Under the pieces are notes generated by a model. That model had not been told where the DNA came from, did no database searches, and saw nothing but the letters and a program-made list of their open reading frames with translations. A stretch of DNA of 36,486 bases from Actinomadura rubrisoli (GTDB lineage Bacteria > Actinomycetota > Actinomycetes > Streptosporangiales > Streptosporangiaceae). The stretch covers positions 1 to 36,486 of the forward strand of contig NZ_SMKU01000057.1 of the NCBI RefSeq assembly GCF_004349215.1, written 5' to 3'. The number at the start of each line of letters is the position of its first letter. The first letter of the stretch is position 1. Below are positions 27,890 through 36,486 of the stretch, piece by piece. The translations under genes were made by a program, and so were the position numbers.

Positions 27890-28279
27890 GTGCCGCTCTC
27901 TGAGCACGAGCAGCGCATGCTCGAACAGATCGAGTCGGCGTTGTACGCCGAGGATCCTAAGTTCGCTCACGCGGTCCGCTCGACCAACCCCCAGGTCCAC
28001 TACAAGCGCCGGATCGTCAAGGCGGCCCTCGGCTTCGTGCTGGGCGTCTGCGCCCTGATGGCCGGCCTTGTGATCAACGCGGGCACGGCCACGATCGCGA
28101 TCAGCGTGACGGGTTTCCTGCTCATGGTGGTCTGCTGTGTCTGGGCGCTGACGAGCTGGAAGCGCATGACCGGCATCGGAAACGAACCGGCCAAGCGCGG
28201 CCGCCAGGCCCGTCCCGCCAAGGCCGGGTTCATGGAGCGCATGGAAGAACGCTGGCGCCGCCGTACTGAAGGCGAGTAA
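27890..28279 (+). CDS. DUF3040 membrane protein
   Basis: This 129-residue protein opens PLSEHEQRMLEQIESALYAEDPKFA, the signature of the actinobacterial DUF3040 family, then has two adjacent membrane segments (about residues 46-62 and 68-88) separated by a short glycine-containing turn. The C-terminus is Arg/Lys-rich and cytoplasmic. Function is unknown. In actinobacteria it commonly stands between dinB and the dcw region, as here. I chose the GTG at 27890 with GGAGG 4 bases before it. TTGTCG and CATATC, 16 bases apart in the preceding gap, could be a promoter but are weak. Confidence 0.85.
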   Translation: MPLSEHEQRMLEQIESALYAEDPKFAHAVRSTNPQVHYKRRIVKAALGFVLGVCALMAGLVINAGTATIAISVTGFLLMVVCCVWALTSWKRMTGIGNEPAKRGRQARPAKAGFMERMEERWRRRTEGE

Positions 28280-28301
28280 CGGCGGGTTGTGCTGGTTCTG
28301 A

Positions 28302-28344
28302 TCGTCCTGGTCTGACGTGGTGTTGCCGCGACGGGCCAGGACGA
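28302..28344. terminator. Possible bidirectional terminator hairpin
   Basis: TCGTCCTGG (28302-28310) and CCAGGACGA (28336-28344) are perfectly complementary 9-bp arms around a 25-nt loop. It lies in the 72-bp gap where DUF3040 and the transglutaminase gene converge. The loop is long and no T-run follows, so function is tentative. Confidence 0.35.
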
Positions 28345-28351
28345 AGTGCGT

Positions 28352-30850
28352 CTAGGGGCGGCGGCGGATGCGGGCGGGGAGCTCGTTGAGGCGGTCGGCG
28401 GCCTCGGCCGCGTGGGTTCCGGCCGTGCGCAGGGTGGCGGTGACCTGCGCCAGCGTCGAAGGCGGCAGAAGCCTCGCGCGCCAGCGGGCCCGGCGGCCCA
28501 CGGACTGGGCGAACGCCTCGCGGACGGTCCGGACGTCGGCGCGCAGCCGCTCCGGGCGCTCGGTCGGCCGTGACCGTGAGTAGCGGGCCAGTTCCTCGGC
28601 GCGGGCGATGCGGGTGAGAGCCTCCGTGCCCGCGTCGTCCAGTTCCAGCAGCTCGCCCAGGTGGCGCGCGGCCGCGCGGGGCGAGTCGCTGGACGACCAC
28701 TGGAGGCCGTGGTCGAGCGCGTCGGCGCGCATCTCGCGCCACGCGGCGTGGGCGGCGTAGGTGCTGTCGAGGGCAGGACCGCCCGGTGCGGCGGACGCGG
28801 GGTCGGGGCCCGGGGCGGCCGGTGCGGGGCGCTTGGCGGCGGGCGCGGAAGCGAGGGCGGCCCAGCGGCGGCGGCGGGAGAACGCCCGCAGCGCCATCGG
28901 GACGGCCAGGAGCAGCAGTGTCAGGAGCCCGCCGGCCAGCCACGGCGTCGCGGCGAACCGGTTCCCGTCGTCGTCCTTGCCGACGGGGGCGCCTTCGGGG
29001 CCCTCGTCGTCCAGCCGGTGCCGGGGCCGGGCGCCCGAGGAGGAGGACGAGTCGTCCGGCGTGGACGAGGTGGACGGCGACGGGTCCGTCGAGCTGTCCG
29101 TCCGGCCGCTGCCCGGGACGGCCGGCTGGCTGTAGATGGGGGTGGTGGCGGTGCCCTGCCCGGCCGTCCCCGATGGGGTCGGCTCGAACCGCACCCATCC
29201 GGCGCCCTCGAAGTACAGCTCGGGCCAGGCGTGGGCGTCGCGCGACCGCACCGTCCACTCGCCGCGTCCCGTCTCGCTGCCGGGCGTGTACCCCATGGCC
29301 ACGCGGGACGGGATGCCGACGATCCGGGCCAGCAGCGCCATCGCGGCGGCGAACTGCTCGCAGTACCCGCGCTTGCTGTGCAGGAGGAAGTCGACCAGGT
29401 CGCTGCCGTGCTGCGGCGCGGGCGCCGACAGGTCGTAGGCGAACCCGCCGGTCTGGGTGAACCAGGTCTGCAGCCGGACGGCCTGGGCGTGCGCGGTCGT
29501 GGAGCCGCCGGTGATCTGCTGCGCGAGCTTCCTGACCTCCGGCGGGACGTTCTTGGGGACGCTGGTGTAGCGGGACACGATGTCGGCCGGGTAGTAGCGG
29601 GCCGCGGAGAGCCCGGACCCGGTCGGCTGCGCGCGCAGGCTCCGCACGGTGTAGGCGCGGCCGCCCGCGGAGTCGCGCAGCGAGTAGACCATCAGCGACT
29701 GCGGGTGCACCCGCCAGTCGCCCTTGATCATCACCTCGGCGGGGGCGTACGGCACCGGCAGGAACGTCATGTTCTTGACCTTGGAGTTCACCTTGACGGT
29801 GGTCGTCACCTCGTGGGTGGGCGCCCCCTCCAGGCCGGGCGGCGGGGGGATCGCCCGCTCGGTCAGCCGGTCCTTGGAGCTGCTCTGCAGGGCGCTGTAG
29901 GTCCACCGGTCGCCGTCGAACCGGTCGAGGGCGTACAGGCGCAGGTAGTCCGGGCCCGCGGGGTCGTTGGTGCGGTAGGTGAGCACCACCGATTCGTCCG
30001 TGCGGGTCAGCTCGCGTTTCAGGCTGACGAGCGGGTCGGGCGTGGTCACCGTCTGGGTGCCGTGGCCCGACCGGCCGCCCATGCCGAACAGGCCGCGCGG
30101 CTGGATGCCCGGCACCGCCATCGGCAGCAGCACGGCGACGGCCACGGCGCCGACGCCGATCCGCCGCCCGCTGGCGGCGAGCGCGCTCGCGTCGGGCCGG
30201 GCCGGGACCTCCTCGGGCGGCGCCTCCGCCCCGGCCATCGGGACCTCGTCGGACGTGCGGCGCGTCGTCACCGTCCGGCCCCAGCCGCCGACCTGCTCGC
30301 GGGAGTCGCTCATCAGCAGCGCGAGGTAGCCGAGCGCGCCGACGCCGAACGCCAGCCAGCTGACGCTGTCGTCGCGGACGGCCGCCGGGACGCTGTACAT
30401 GGCCAGCAGCGGGAGTCCGGCCGGGGCCGCGCGGCGCAGCCGCACGGCCAGCAGGTCGACCAGGACGGCGACGATGCCGACGCCGGCGGCCGCCAGCAGC
30501 GCGATGCCGGGGACGAGCGGCACCGGCGCCGCGTACCGGTTCGCCGAGTCCCAGCCGTCCCCGGCGAGATCGGCCAGGTGGCGCAGCGAGGCCGGTGACG
30601 GGACGCACCACAGCAGCGCCTGGCCGGGCGCGTACACCACGGTCAGGTAGACCAGCAGCGCGGCCAGCCCGCCCAGCGGGTTGACGACCGCCGGCAGCCG
30701 GAAGCGCCTGACCAGCAGCCCTCCGCCGGCGACGGCCAGCACCGAGCCGAGCGCCGCCCAGAACCACCGGCCGCTCTCGAACAGCGGGTAGAGCCCCACC
30801 GAGCTGGCCAGGGTGGCCAGCCCGGCCGTGATCGTCATCCGGACCCTCAT
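28352..30850 (-). CDS. Membrane transglutaminase-like protein (TgpA/DUF3488 family)
   Basis: This 832-residue protein has five or six membrane segments in about the first 230 residues. An extracytoplasmic transglutaminase-like domain follows, then a Ser/Thr/Asp-rich linker, one more membrane helix near residue 650 (LLTLLLLAVPMALRAF) and a cytoplasmic tail. The catalytic cysteine is C497 in RGYCEQFAAAMA and the histidine H540 in SRDAHAWPELYF; the third position reads FEPTP (E556) rather than the more usual DPTP. Cell-envelope peptide or amide processing is likely, as in TgpA. I chose the ATG at 30850, which overlaps the DUF58 stop (ATGA). It is the last gene of the moxR-DUF58-transglutaminase operon. 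Confidence 0.88.
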   Translation of the reverse strand: MRVRMTITAGLATLASSVGLYPLFESGRWFWAALGSVLAVAGGGLLVRRFRLPAVVNPLGGLAALLVYLTVVYAPGQALLWCVPSPASLRHLADLAGDGWDSANRYAAPVPLVPGIALLAAAGVGIVAVLVDLLAVRLRRAAPAGLPLLAMYSVPAAVRDDSVSWLAFGVGALGYLALLMSDSREQVGGWGRTVTTRRTSDEVPMAGAEAPPEEVPARPDASALAASGRRIGVGAVAVAVLLPMAVPGIQPRGLFGMGGRSGHGTQTVTTPDPLVSLKRELTRTDESVVLTYRTNDPAGPDYLRLYALDRFDGDRWTYSALQSSSKDRLTERAIPPPPGLEGAPTHEVTTTVKVNSKVKNMTFLPVPYAPAEVMIKGDWRVHPQSLMVYSLRDSAGGRAYTVRSLRAQPTGSGLSAARYYPADIVSRYTSVPKNVPPEVRKLAQQITGGSTTAHAQAVRLQTWFTQTGGFAYDLSAPAPQHGSDLVDFLLHSKRGYCEQFAAAMALLARIVGIPSRVAMGYTPGSETGRGEWTVRSRDAHAWPELYFEGAGWVRFEPTPSGTAGQGTATTPIYSQPAVPGSGRTDSSTDPSPSTSSTPDDSSSSSGARPRHRLDDEGPEGAPVGKDDDGNRFAATPWLAGGLLTLLLLAVPMALRAFSRRRRWAALASAPAAKRPAPAAPGPDPASAAPGGPALDSTYAAHAAWREMRADALDHGLQWSSSDSPRAAARHLGELLELDDAGTEALTRIARAEELARYSRSRPTERPERLRADVRTVREAFAQSVGRRARWRARLLPPSTLAQVTATLRTAGTHAAEAADRLNELPARIRRRP

Positions 30851-32157
30851 GAACCTTCCCTGGCGAAGTCCTTGGCGGCCCGTCCTGCCTGGGCCCATGC
30901 CGCGGGCAGCTCGGCGGCGGACCGCACCGTCAGGACCCGCCAGCCGCCGGCGCGCAGCAGCCCCGCCGCGGTCTCGCCGGACGCCGCGTCCGGTGCCGCG
31001 CCGCCGTCCAAGGGGCCGCCCGGCGCGCGCGCGTCAGCGGGGGCGCCCGCCTCGACCAGCACCGCGACGCAGGTGGCGGTGCCCCGCCGCGCCGCGGCCA
31101 CCGCACGGGCCTCCTCGGCCGACAGCACGCCGAACACCGCGACGACCAGCCCGTCGCCCTCCCGGCCGCTGCCGAGCGAGCCGCGCAGCTCGGCCAGCCC
31201 CGGCGTCAGCGAGGCCGTCTTCGACCGGCGCGCCACGGCGAGCGCGTCGAGCAGCATCCCCTCGAAGGCCCCGTCATGGGACGCGGTGGCGCGCAGGGCC
31301 TCGCCGGTGTCGGTGACGTAGCGCAGGCCCATGCTCGTCCGGCCCAGGTGCACGCCGATGGACGCGGTGACCGACACGGCCTGCTCGAACGAGCCGCCCG
31401 GGCCGTCGCCCCAGTGCGCGGAGCGGCGGGTGTCCAGGAACAGCGTGCCGCTGCTCTGCCAGTGCTGCTCCTCCCGCCGCACCATCAGCTCCCCGTGCCG
31501 TGCGGTGGACCGCCAGTGCACGCGGCGCAGGTCGTCGCCGTGCCGGTACTCGCGCGGGGCGACGTCGTCCTCGCCCGCCGCCGACACCGCCCGCGCCACG
31601 CTGTCGCCGCCGCCCGTCCAGGCGCCGGCGAGCCGTCCCGCCGGGAGCGGCACGATCGCGGGCGTCACCGTGAGCCGGTCGGACAGGCTGAACGAGCGGA
31701 CCAGCTCCACCATGCCGAACGGATCGGCCAGCCGGACGGTCAGCGGGCCCACCCGGAAACGCCCGCGCACGTCCGAGCGGATCCGGTAGCCGAGCTCACG
31801 CGACCCGTGCGGCTCGATGCGGTCGAGCACGAACCTCGCCCGGCCGCCGAGGGTATAGGGGACCTGGTCCTCCACCATCAGCAGACCGCTCGGCAGCCGC
31901 GACACGTTCTCCAGGCGCAGGTCGACGCGGGCCTCGTGGCCCACCGGGAGCCGCGGCGGGTTCAGCCGCCGCGCGCACGCCAGCCGGTACCGGGTGCGCG
32001 ACACCGCCAGCGTGGACAGCAGCGGCAGCACCAGGACCAGCACCCCGGCGCGCAGCAGGTCGCGCTCGCCGAGGACGAAGGCGCAGATGATCGCGGTCAC
32101 GCCCGCGGCCACGAAGGACCGCCCGCGGGTGGTGAGGCCGGCCAGCGCTCGTCTCAA
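30847..32157 (-). CDS. DUF58 domain-containing membrane protein
   Basis: This 436-residue protein begins with two membrane helices (residues about 13-52). A beta-rich domain follows (RVDLRLENVSRLPSG, DVRGRFRVGPLTVRLADPFGMV), then the DUF58 core with EYRHGDDLRRVHWRSTARHGELMVRR near residues 200-225. The later half is von Willebrand A-like (GTLFLDTRRS). DUF58 proteins partner MoxR ATPases and transglutaminase-like proteins, possibly as an assembly or maturation complex at the membrane, but their mechanism is not settled. The gene starts 3 bp after the moxR stop and overlaps the next gene by 4 bp. Confidence 0.88.
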   Translation of the reverse strand: MRRALAGLTTRGRSFVAAGVTAIICAFVLGERDLLRAGVLVLVLPLLSTLAVSRTRYRLACARRLNPPRLPVGHEARVDLRLENVSRLPSGLLMVEDQVPYTLGGRARFVLDRIEPHGSRELGYRIRSDVRGRFRVGPLTVRLADPFGMVELVRSFSLSDRLTVTPAIVPLPAGRLAGAWTGGGDSVARAVSAAGEDDVAPREYRHGDDLRRVHWRSTARHGELMVRREEQHWQSSGTLFLDTRRSAHWGDGPGGSFEQAVSVTASIGVHLGRTSMGLRYVTDTGEALRATASHDGAFEGMLLDALAVARRSKTASLTPGLAELRGSLGSGREGDGLVVAVFGVLSAEEARAVAAARRGTATCVAVLVEAGAPADARAPGGPLDGGAAPDAASGETAAGLLRAGGWRVLTVRSAAELPAAWAQAGRAAKDFAREGS

Positions 32158-32160
32158 AGA

Positions 32161-33210
<1,050 letters not shown>

Positions 33211-33662
33211 CAAACCCTCCTCAGCCGCCGGCCGCGTGGTGTGCGCGAAGGCCCCAGACGGGGCCCGCCCCGGGACGGGGAGCCGCGTCCCGCGAGCCGC
33301 TGCGGCGCTCGTGTAAACCCGCCCAACCGACAGTACGTCGTCGGGACGCTCGCCGCGATGTTCATGGGGAACGGGAGCCCCATTGTGCTTCAGGAGGCGG
33401 GGGGTCTGGGGGGTCGCCCCCAGAATGACGCGTGCTTCAGGAGGCGGAGGGTCTGGGGGTCCGCCCCCCAGCGGTCCGCCACTTCGCTCCACACGGGGCC
33501 AGAAGGCCGCCATCTCTGGCGTCCGGGACGTTCTGGATCGTCCTGCCAGAATCGCGCTCGGCGAGGGCGCGCGGAGGGGGGCCCAGCGCACCCCACTCCG
33601 CTCCACCCGTCCTGACCTGCGATTTTCCTGAAGATCTCGGCGCCGGGCAGGTGTTTTCCTTG
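33211..33662. other. Long intergenic region between moxR and the dcw promoter
   Basis: No gene is supported in this stretch. It holds the 5' region of moxR, a CGGGAC/GTCCCG hairpin near 33270, the direct-repeat pair at 33385-33478, and two similar pyrimidine-rich stretches (CACTTCGCTCCA near 33480 and CACTCCGCTCCA near 33593). A small TTCTGG/CCAGAA hairpin lies near 33530. Open frames here are repeat- and composition-driven and have no ribosome sites. Confidence 0.5.
33385..33478. repeat. Tandem direct repeat, two 47-bp units each with a G/C hairpin
   Basis: GTGCTTCAGGAGGCGG starts at 33385 and again at 33432, followed in both by GGGTCTGGGGG with one base different between the units. Each unit ends in a 7-bp hairpin CTGGGGG/CCCCCAG (33406-33423 and 33453-33471), and the units diverge after it. 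The hairpins could act as terminators or insulators between the divergent moxR and dcw operons, or be a dispersed genomic repeat. Confidence 0.6.
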
Positions 33663-33690
33663 TTGACGGTGGGGAAGAGTGGAGTAGAGT
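33663..33690 (+). promoter_or_regulatory. mraZ / dcw promoter
   Basis: TTGACG (33663-33668) and TAGAGT (33685-33690) are separated by 16 bp and resemble the housekeeping sigma (HrdB/SigA-type) -35 and -10. Transcription would start near 33697, some 45 bases before the mraZ start codon. The spacer and start region hold the GTGGRG repeats. Confidence 0.6.
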
Positions 33691-33704
33691 GGGGCGCCGT
33701 GGGG
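33669..33704 (+). promoter_or_regulatory. MraZ operator: four GTGGRG boxes with 10-bp period
   Basis: GTGGGG (33669), GTGGAG (33679), GTGGGG (33689) and GTGGGG (33699) lie on one face of the helix, exactly one turn apart, from the -35 edge to past the start site. MraZ is known in other bacteria to bind direct repeats with a TGGG core in its own promoter and repress the dcw genes. Assignment here is by pattern and position. Confidence 0.75.
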
Positions 33705-33742
33705 AGCAGTAGCGCCCCATGCGGCGCGGGGAGGTGGGGCCG

Positions 33743-34174
33743 GTGTTCCTCGGCACCCATTCACCGCGTCTCGACGACAAGGGACGACTGTTCCTGCCGG
33801 CGAAGTATCGCGAGGAGCTGTCGGGGGGATTGGTGATCACGAAGGGCCAGGAACGCTGCCTGTACGTCTTCCCCATGGCGGAGTTCCAGCGGATTACCGA
33901 GGCTCTGCGTGCCGCGCCGGTCACCGAGAGGGCAGTCCGCGCCTACGGCCGGGTCTTCTTCGCCAGTGCGTCCGACGAGGTCCCCGACAAGCAGGGCCGC
34001 GTCACCATTCCGCCGCCGCTGCGCAAGTACGCGGGCCTCACCCGCGACTGCACGGTCATCGGCGCCAACACGCGTCTGGAGATCTGGGACGCGCAGGCCT
34101 GGGAGTCCTACCTGGAGCAGGAGGAGCAGGCGTTCTCCGACGTCTCCGAGGAGGTGTTGCCAGGGATCCTCTGA
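33743..34174 (+). CDS. mraZ: Transcriptional regulator MraZ
   Basis: This 143-residue protein holds two AbrB-like SpoVT/MraZ domains. The first contains [24 protein letters not shown] and the second [26 protein letters not shown]; the two DKGR/DKQGR motifs are the DNA-contacting signature. MraZ forms a ring-shaped oligomer that binds repeats in its own promoter and controls the division and cell-wall cluster. I chose the GTG at 33743 because GGGGAGGTGGGG precedes it and the family starts right at FLGTH; the ATG at 33719 would add eight residues over the ribosome site. The length equals the mycobacterial protein. Confidence 0.94.
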   Translation: MFLGTHSPRLDDKGRLFLPAKYREELSGGLVITKGQERCLYVFPMAEFQRITEALRAAPVTERAVRAYGRVFFASASDEVPDKQGRVTIPPPLRKYAGLTRDCTVIGANTRLEIWDAQAWESYLEQEEQAFSDVSEEVLPGIL

Positions 34175-34440
34175 GAAACGACTCGTCGGTCCGTTGACCG
34201 GCACTGGCCCACGTTCGGCCAGGTCTCCAGCCGCTCTCCGAGCCAGCTGGCGCAGCTTCCCCGGTGCCAGACGGCGACCCCCCGCGCACAACGCGGTGAT
34301 CTTCCTCTAGGGCAGCGGATGGGGACCTGGCCGGGCGAGGCCGCCGCCGGGGGTGTGGGGGTCGTCCCCGCAGGTGACAGGTCCGGTCCGGCGATGCCAC
34401 ACAGTCCGCGAGCGAGGTGGCAGCACCAGGGGGTGGAACC
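34175..34440. other. mraZ-rsmH intergenic spacer
   Basis: This 266-bp stretch has no supported gene. A CTGGCC/GGCCAG pair near 34204-34222 forms a weak hairpin, and AGGGGGTGG before 34441 is the rsmH ribosome site. An additional promoter is possible but none stands out. Confidence 0.4.
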
Positions 34441-35421
34441 ATGGACGTGGGAGACCACGCGGCCGAGGCCGGTCACGTACCGGTCATGCTCGGTCGCGTC
34501 CTGGCACTCCTCGCCCCCGCCGTGGAGCCGGCCACCGGCCGCGACCCCGTGTACCTCGACGCCACCCTCGGCATGGGCGGCCACGCCGAGGCGATGCTGC
34601 GGGCCCACCCGCGGCTGCGCCTCATCGGCCTCGACCGCGACCCCACCGCGCTGGAGCGCTCCGCCGCGCGCCTCGCCCCGTTCGGCGACCGGGTGGCGCT
34701 GGAGCACGCCGTCTACGACGAGATCCCCGAGGTCCTCGACCGGCTCGGCGTCCCCGCGGTGGACGCGGTGCTGTTCGACCTCGGCGTCTCCTCCCCGCAG
34801 CTCGACGAGGCCGACCGCGGCTTCGCCTACTCCTACGACGCCCCGCTCGACATGCGGATGGACCGTACTCAGGGCCTCACCGCCGCCGAGGTGGTCAACA
34901 GCTACCCCGCCGGGGAGCTCGCCCGGATCCTGCGCGCCTACGGCGAGGAGCGCTTCGCCCAGCGGATCGCCTCGGCGATCGTCCGCGAGCGCGAGCGCAC
35001 CCCGCTCGACTCCACCCGGCGCCTCGCCGACCTGGTGCGCACCTCCATCCCGGCCGCGACCCGCCGCACCGGCGGCAACCCGGCCAAGCGCACCTTCCAG
35101 GCGCTGCGCATCGAGGTGAACGGCGAGCTCGACATCTGGCGCCGGGCGCTGCCCGCCGCGCTCGGCGTCCTCCCGGCCGGCGGCCGGGTCGTCGTCCTCA
35201 GCTACCACTCCCTGGAGGACCGCATCACCAAGCAGGTCCTCGCCGCGCAGGCCGCCGACACCACCCCGCCGGACCTGCCCTTCCCGCTGCCCGAGCACGA
35301 GCCGAGGTTCCGGCTCCTGACGCGCGGGGCGGAGCTGCCGTCCGACGAGGAGACCACGACCAACCCACGGGCCGGATCGGTGCGGATGCGCGCCGCCGAG
35401 CGGGTCCGGGAGGCGACATGA
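34441..35421 (+). CDS. rsmH: 16S rRNA (cytosine(1402)-N4)-methyltransferase
   Basis: This 326-residue enzyme (MraW) N4-methylates C1402 of 16S rRNA in the ribosomal P site using SAM. Signatures are [15 protein letters not shown], the SAM loop [48 protein letters not shown] with PLDMRMD, and the C-terminal [20 protein letters not shown] chose the ATG at 34441 with AGGGGGTGG upstream; an in-frame start 8 codons earlier has none. The stop overlaps the ftsL-like start (ATGA), so the dcw order is preserved. Confidence 0.96.
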   Translation: MDVGDHAAEAGHVPVMLGRVLALLAPAVEPATGRDPVYLDATLGMGGHAEAMLRAHPRLRLIGLDRDPTALERSAARLAPFGDRVALEHAVYDEIPEVLDRLGVPAVDAVLFDLGVSSPQLDEADRGFAYSYDAPLDMRMDRTQGLTAAEVVNSYPAGELARILRAYGEERFAQRIASAIVRERERTPLDSTRRLADLVRTSIPAATRRTGGNPAKRTFQALRIEVNGELDIWRRALPAALGVLPAGGRVVVLSYHSLEDRITKQVLAAQAADTTPPDLPFPLPEHEPRFRLLTRGAELPSDEETTTNPRAGSVRMRAAERVREAT

Positions 35422-36317
35422 CCACGACGACCAGACGACCGCCGGGCTCCGCGCCGCAGCCCAGGGCCCGCCCGGACCGCAAGACCGGCGAGCGGTCCCG
35501 CGGCTCCGGCGACGACGCGCCCGCCAAGGCGCCGAAGAAGAAGGCACCGGAACGGCCCGGCGCGCCGTCCGGCTCGGCCGTCCCGGCGAGGGAGGCCGAG
35601 CCCAAGCCGAACGCGCCCACGACCGGTGCGCCCAAGACCGGGAAGGGCCCCGGCAAGGGCAAGCCGCCCGGCAGGCCCGCGTCCGGCAAGGGCGCGTCGG
35701 CGACGACCACGACCGCGAAGCCGGCGCGCGGCGCGGGGACGGCGGCCCCCAAGGGCGCGCCCGCGAAGGACGCCAAGGCCGCGCCCGCGAAGGGCCGGCC
35801 GGCGAGGGCGCGCAAGGAGCGCCAGAGCGTCGTGCAGGCGCCGCCGCGCGCCCCGTTCGTGCTGCTCATCATGGGGTTGCTCGGAGGCGCGCTGGTGAGC
35901 CTGCTCCTGCTCAACACCGTCCTGGCGAAGGACGCGTTCACCCTGACCCGGCTCCAGCAGAGCAACAAGATGCTGGAGCAGCAGCGCCAGGCGTACCAGG
36001 AGGAGATCGCCCGCGAGGACTCGCCCGCATCGCTCGACCGCAAGGCCAGGGCACTCGGCTTGAAGCCGCGCGAGGGCGTCGCATTCGTCGACTCCGACAC
36101 CGGCCGGACCACGGGCGGCACGATCCGTCCGGTGCCGCACTCGGCGGCCGCGTCGGCGGGCGCCGCGAGCGTGCTCGGCATCCCCGGCACCGTGGTACCC
36201 GGCGATGGAGTCCCGCAGGCCGCCGCCGCCCGCCCGCCTGCGCGGGGCAACGGGACGCCCGGCCAGGGCACCGGTGCTCCGGCCAGCGGCGCCCGGCAGG
36301 GAACCGGGGCGCCGTGA
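35418..36317 (+). CDS. ftsL: FtsL-like septum formation protein with a long basic cytoplasmic tail
   Basis: This 299-residue protein stands where actinobacteria have ftsL, between rsmH and ftsI. Residues 1 to about 145 are a Lys/Pro/Ala/Gly-rich, disordered tail with repeated [10 protein letters not shown] and [17 protein letters not shown] runs. One membrane helix follows (about 147-170, [20 protein letters not shown]), then a short coiled coil [18 protein letters not shown] and [18 protein letters not shown], which is the septum-initiator/FtsL pattern. The final 80 residues are Ala/Pro/Gly-rich outside the membrane. It should bridge FtsQ/DivIC-type partners and FtsI at the septum. The ATG overlaps the rsmH stop. 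Homology is weak as usual for FtsL, so context carries much of the call. Confidence 0.82.
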   Translation: MTTTTRRPPGSAPQPRARPDRKTGERSRGSGDDAPAKAPKKKAPERPGAPSGSAVPAREAEPKPNAPTTGAPKTGKGPGKGKPPGRPASGKGASATTTTAKPARGAGTAAPKGAPAKDAKAAPAKGRPARARKERQSVVQAPPRAPFVLLIMGLLGGALVSLLLLNTVLAKDAFTLTRLQQSNKMLEQQRQAYQEEIAREDSPASLDRKARALGLKPREGVAFVDSDTGRTTGGTIRPVPHSAAASAGAASVLGIPGTVVPGDGVPQAAAARPPARGNGTPGQGTGAPASGARQGTGAP

Positions 36318-36339
36318 GGGCCCGGGGGCAGGTGGCGCG

Positions 36340-36486
36340 GTGACGGAGCGGCCGGGACGCGGGACCGCCGGGCCTCCGCCCGGCCGCAAACGCGGCTCCC
36401 AGGGGCGCGGCTCCCGGGGGTCGGCCGGGCGGGACGAGAAGAGCGGCCCGGGCGCGGCGCGCGCGTCCGGGCCGCTCTTCTCGTCC
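36340..36486 (+). CDS. ftsI: FtsI / penicillin-binding protein, N-terminus only
   Basis: From a GTG at 36340 the frame is open for 49 codons to the window edge. The 49 residues are Arg/Gly/Pro-rich with no membrane helix yet, which fits the basic cytoplasmic tail that precedes the anchor in actinobacterial FtsI (septal transpeptidase). A weak GGGGGCAGG lies upstream. No catalytic domain is in the window, so the name rests on position after ftsL. The last 55 bp form a perfect inverted repeat, so the true sequence beyond this edge should be confirmed. Confidence 0.65.
   Translation, partial: MTERPGRGTAGPPPGRKRGSQGRGSRGSAGRDEKSGPGAARASGPLFSS
36432..36486. repeat. Perfect 20-bp inverted repeat at the window end
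   Basis: GGACGAGAAGAGCGGCCCGG (36432-36451) is exactly complementary to the last 20 bases of the window (36467-36486), with a 15-nt GC loop. It lies inside the predicted ftsI N-terminus and stays in frame. A natural coding palindrome of this quality is rare; a fold-back assembly or library artifact at a contig end is an alternative. Confidence 0.8.

Noticed and set aside
28661..30598. 645-codon plus-strand frame opposite the transglutaminase gene
   Set aside because: Arg/Gly/Ala-rich shadow of a gene with clear catalytic motifs on the minus strand; no motif or ribosome site.
33385..33478. CRISPR-like repeats
   Set aside because: Only two units, no spacer of regular length and no cas genes.
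33211..33924. N-terminal extension of MoxR by more than 200 codons
   Set aside because: It runs through the direct repeats and across mraZ with no family similarity; a GTG with GAGGAGG lies at 33210.

Overview
The window is 36.5 kb of very GC-rich, gene-dense DNA from an actinomycete chromosome. Third-codon positions are almost all G or C, GTG and TTG starts are common, and the housekeeping gene families are actinobacterial (aroC-aroK-aroB-aroQ, pepQ-efp-nusB, DUF3040, mraZ-rsmH-ftsL-ftsI). A Streptosporangiales/Thermomonosporaceae-like host is my inference, not something the sequence proves. I see no tRNA, rRNA, CRISPR array, transposase or phage gene.

Layout. (1) 1-9.1 kb is metabolic: a truncated ABC ATPase and an FKBP prolyl isomerase on the minus strand, then hyuA-hyuB (hydantoinase/oxoprolinase/carboxylase family). 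A convergent uridine-kinase-like P-loop gene follows, then a class III CoA-transferase overlapping a MatB-like malonyl-CoA synthetase, and a degenerate anti-sigma-type ATPase gene. (2) 9.2-14 kb holds a TetR repressor with a large operator dyad and a divergent NAD(P)-binding protein, a DapC-like aminotransferase, an SseB-family protein, a catalytic-domain-only A24 prepilin peptidase and a PhyH-like dioxygenase. (3) 14-17 kb is a single gene for a fused alpha-beta glycyl-tRNA synthetase, unusual for actinobacteria. (4) 17-20.3 kb is aroCKBQ of the shikimate pathway. (5) 20.3-23.3 kb is a TetR-controlled acyl-CoA cluster (thioesterase, enoyl-CoA isomerase-like protein, F420-type oxidoreductase) lying between aroQ and pepQ. 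(6) 23.4-25.5 kb is pepQ-efp-nusB. (7) 25.5-25.7 kb is a hairpin-rich spacer that can fold as a three-way junction plus a fourth hairpin and is also open as a 50-codon frame. (8) 25.7-28.3 kb holds a methyltransferase coupled to dinB, then DUF3040. (9) 28.35-33.2 kb is the minus-strand operon moxR-DUF58-transglutaminase. (10) 33.2-36.5 kb is a repeat-bearing intergenic region and the start of the division/cell-wall (dcw) cluster, mraZ-rsmH-ftsL-ftsI, cut off at the window edge.

How the parts work together. The aro genes make the chorismate precursor pathway. EF-P, NusB and GlyRS serve translation and transcription. The dcw genes start septal peptidoglycan synthesis, and mraZ sits behind four GTGGRG boxes at exact 10-bp spacing. 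The two TetR genes each face a divergent target across palindromic operators. Several genes (dapC-like, SseB, A24 peptidase, aroC, pepQ, perhaps hyuA) have a TANNNT-like -10 box only 6-7 nt before the start codon, which suggests leaderless mRNAs.

Most worth a second look: the structured spacer after nusB at an apparent synteny joint, the fused GlyRS, the EF-P loop PGKGG in place of the usual actinobacterial PGKGP, the MraZ box array, the three-palindrome TetR operator, and a perfect 20-bp inverted repeat ending exactly at the last base of the window.
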